Assembly (NCBI GenBank): GCA_030837265.1
Contig: JAUPKV010000540.1
Location: 1-6,062, forward strand
DNA length: 6,062 nucleotides
Origin: Methanobacteriota archaeon
GTDB taxonomy: Archaea > Halobacteriota > Methanosarcinia > Methanosarcinales > Methanosarcinaceae
Direction: 5' to 3'
Shown here: in pieces, positions 4,979 to 6,062 of the stretch
Layout of the letters: the number at the start of each line of letters is the position of its first letter
Position numbering within the stretch: position 1 is the stretch's first letter
The notes under the pieces: model-generated
The model's input: only the letters and a program-made list of their open reading frames with translations
The model's database searches: none
What the model was told of the DNA's origin: nothing
Made by a program: the position numbers and the translations under genes

Positions 4979-5743
4979 CTATAAGCATCCCCACATCCGG
5001 TGGGTCTGAGGAATAATTCGCGTATCTGTCATTTCGAGCAGGTTTCTTTGAAGCTCTAAAATTTTTTGTACATATGCCTGGTTTGAGCAAACTCTGTCAG
5101 CACTGCCATTTTGCGTCTCAGGCTGGAGAATTACACAGGACACGTAATCTGCTACGTATTCTACAGCTGATATCACGCTCTCGAAATTCGTATTCCAGCC
5201 TACAATTATTTTGCAAAAGCAGTCCCTTGAGCTGTTTTTCCTTAAAAGTTTAAAACACTCTATAGTATTTTCCACATGGGTTTCTAAGATTTCAGGACAA
5301 AATCGCCCGATTGCCTCGGGGAGTTTAAAATCCCCTGCAACATAGGCTACCTTATCACAAATTATTTTAGCCTGCTCAGGCATAGTCATATTTGTTTCCA
5401 GGTAAAGAGGGTAGGATAAATCCAGATTTTTAATAAAATTTGCATGCAGTAAAGGCTCTCCTCCGGTAAGGGATATCGAATGGAGCTTTTCAAAAGGCTG
5501 AAGCATAGCCTCCAGTTTCTCAATGCTTACAGGATTGGGTATTTTCTCAAAAATCCCGCTACCTTCTGCGTTCTCATAATTGCAGGCAGCAGAATTTGCA
5601 AAATCCGTATCACAATATTCACAACTGAGGTTGCAGCCCGAAAAACGGACAAAAGCCTGCCTTGTGCCAACATATGGACCTTCTCCCTGCACAGAACAGA
5701 AGACTTCTTTTACTGAAGAGAATTCTGAAGCTTCAGAGCACAT
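4979..5743 (-). CDS. queE: 7-carboxy-7-deazaguanine synthase QueE
   Basis: This radical SAM enzyme contracts the ring of 6-carboxytetrahydropterin, the QueD product, to give 7-carboxy-7-deazaguanine. The 254-residue protein opens with the family block VKEVFCSVQGEGPYVGTRQA (11-30). The cluster motif is C37-x3-C41-x2-C44 followed by D-T, and the SAM-binding T-G-G-E-P lies at 93-97. The C-terminus carries the typical R-x-x-P-Q-T-H pattern (IIPQTHRMWG). It is longer than many bacterial QueE proteins (about 210-225 residues), with an insertion of roughly 25 residues after the cluster motif (48-72). Its ATG at 5743 directly abuts the TAA of the upstream DUF366 gene, so translational coupling is likely. 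queD follows. Substrate and position together make this call firm. Confidence 0.93.
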   Translation of the reverse strand: MCSEASEFSSVKEVFCSVQGEGPYVGTRQAFVRFSGCNLSCEYCDTDFANSAACNYENAEGSGIFEKIPNPVSIEKLEAMLQPFEKLHSISLTGGEPLLHANFIKNLDLSYPLYLETNMTMPEQAKIICDKVAYVAGDFKLPEAIGRFCPEILETHVENTIECFKLLRKNSSRDCFCKIIVGWNTNFESVISAVEYVADYVSCVILQPETQNGSADRVCSNQAYVQKILELQRNLLEMTDTRIIPQTHRMWGCL

Positions 5744-6062
5744 TTATACGACCCCGAGAGGCCTGGATTTCCTGAGGTCCCTTTCGATGTCTTCAATTTC
5801 ACGGATGTACGCTTCTCCTGCCTCATACATGAAGCTTGTAACCTGGTCATCATCGCCGATGCCAGCCTCTTTCATACTTCCGTATACATCGTGAGAAACA
5901 TTAATTCCAAAGTGAATTTTCTGGGAAACTGCAGAAGTACTGGCAATTGATACTGTTAGTTTTTTCCCATTCAGGAAAAGGTCATCTCCCTCCCGGGTAG
6001 TCTGTACTCCGATCCCGGCCAGGTACTCTCTTACGAGATCTCTAAAAAGGCGAAGCCTTGCA
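5744..6062 (-). CDS. DUF366 family protein, C-terminal 105 residues
   Basis: The frame is open from the window edge to TAA at 5744-5746; the N-terminus lies beyond 6062. Visible blocks are a helix ending R-D-L-V-R-E-Y-L-A-G-I-G-V, then GDDLFLNGKKLTVSIASTSA, then HFGIN, and a C-terminal acidic helical region ending SRPLGVV. The 'DDLFxxGKKLTVSIA' block is what I remember of DUF366, an archaeal family often next to preQ0 genes. There is no signal peptide or membrane segment in the visible part. It is directly upstream of queE with no gap, so it is almost certainly in the same operon. Function is unknown; a role in preQ0 or archaeosine metabolism is inferred only from position. Confidence 0.8.
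   Translation of the reverse strand, partial: ARLRLFRDLVREYLAGIGVQTTREGDDLFLNGKKLTVSIASTSAVSQKIHFGINVSHDVYGSMKEAGIGDDDQVTSFMYEAGEAYIREIEDIERDLRKSRPLGVV

Overview
The window looks like chromosomal DNA of a methanogenic archaeon, most probably a Methanosarcina. The reasons are a methanogenesis marker 2 protein, a single-domain methanogen-type NifB, an archaeosine-type queE-queD pair next to a DUF366 gene, archaeal BRE/TATA-like promoters, AT-rich intergenic DNA and strong Shine-Dalgarno sites. The species cannot be fixed from the sequence alone.

Layout, left to right. Positions 1-114 hold the end of the preceding intergenic region, with a leftward promoter candidate and a hairpin. Positions 115-1011 carry two minus-strand genes, a DUF5611-like small protein followed by a chorismate lyase-like protein. 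Positions 1012-1557 are a 546-bp divergent intergenic region rich in structure: an inverted repeat around a TATA-like core, a spaced direct repeat, TATA boxes on both strands, and a 26-bp tandem array of 3.7 copies just before the next gene. A 101-residue plus-strand protein of unknown function follows (1558-1863). It converges on the minus-strand methanogenesis marker 2 gene (1917-2897). Another divergent intergenic region (2898-3231) separates that gene from a 58-residue 2[4Fe-4S] ferredoxin (3232-3408, plus). The ferredoxin converges on nifB (3465-4436, minus). Downstream of a further promoter region, queD, queE and the C-terminal part of a DUF366 gene form a minus-strand preQ0 operon (4585-6062).

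How the genes work together. queE and queD make two consecutive steps of the 7-deazaguanine (preQ0) route that in archaea feeds archaeosine in tRNA, and DUF366 is a frequent but uncharacterised neighbour. NifB builds the iron-sulfur-carbide precursor of nitrogenase cofactor. It lies here without nifHDK but beside a small ferredoxin that could supply electrons. The chorismate lyase-like gene may make 4-hydroxybenzoate, a possible precursor of the methanopterin aryl group. The marker 2 protein belongs to the PurM/HypE/SelD/ThiL ATP-using superfamily and its reaction is unknown to me.

The most unusual parts are non-coding: the 26-bp tandem array, whose units contain two overlapping inverted repeats; the 7-bp inverted repeat flanking a TATA-like core; and paired small hairpins in the marker 2 leader. 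Three of the complete genes also begin with TTG behind good ribosome binding sites. All family calls come from reading motifs by eye, with no database search.
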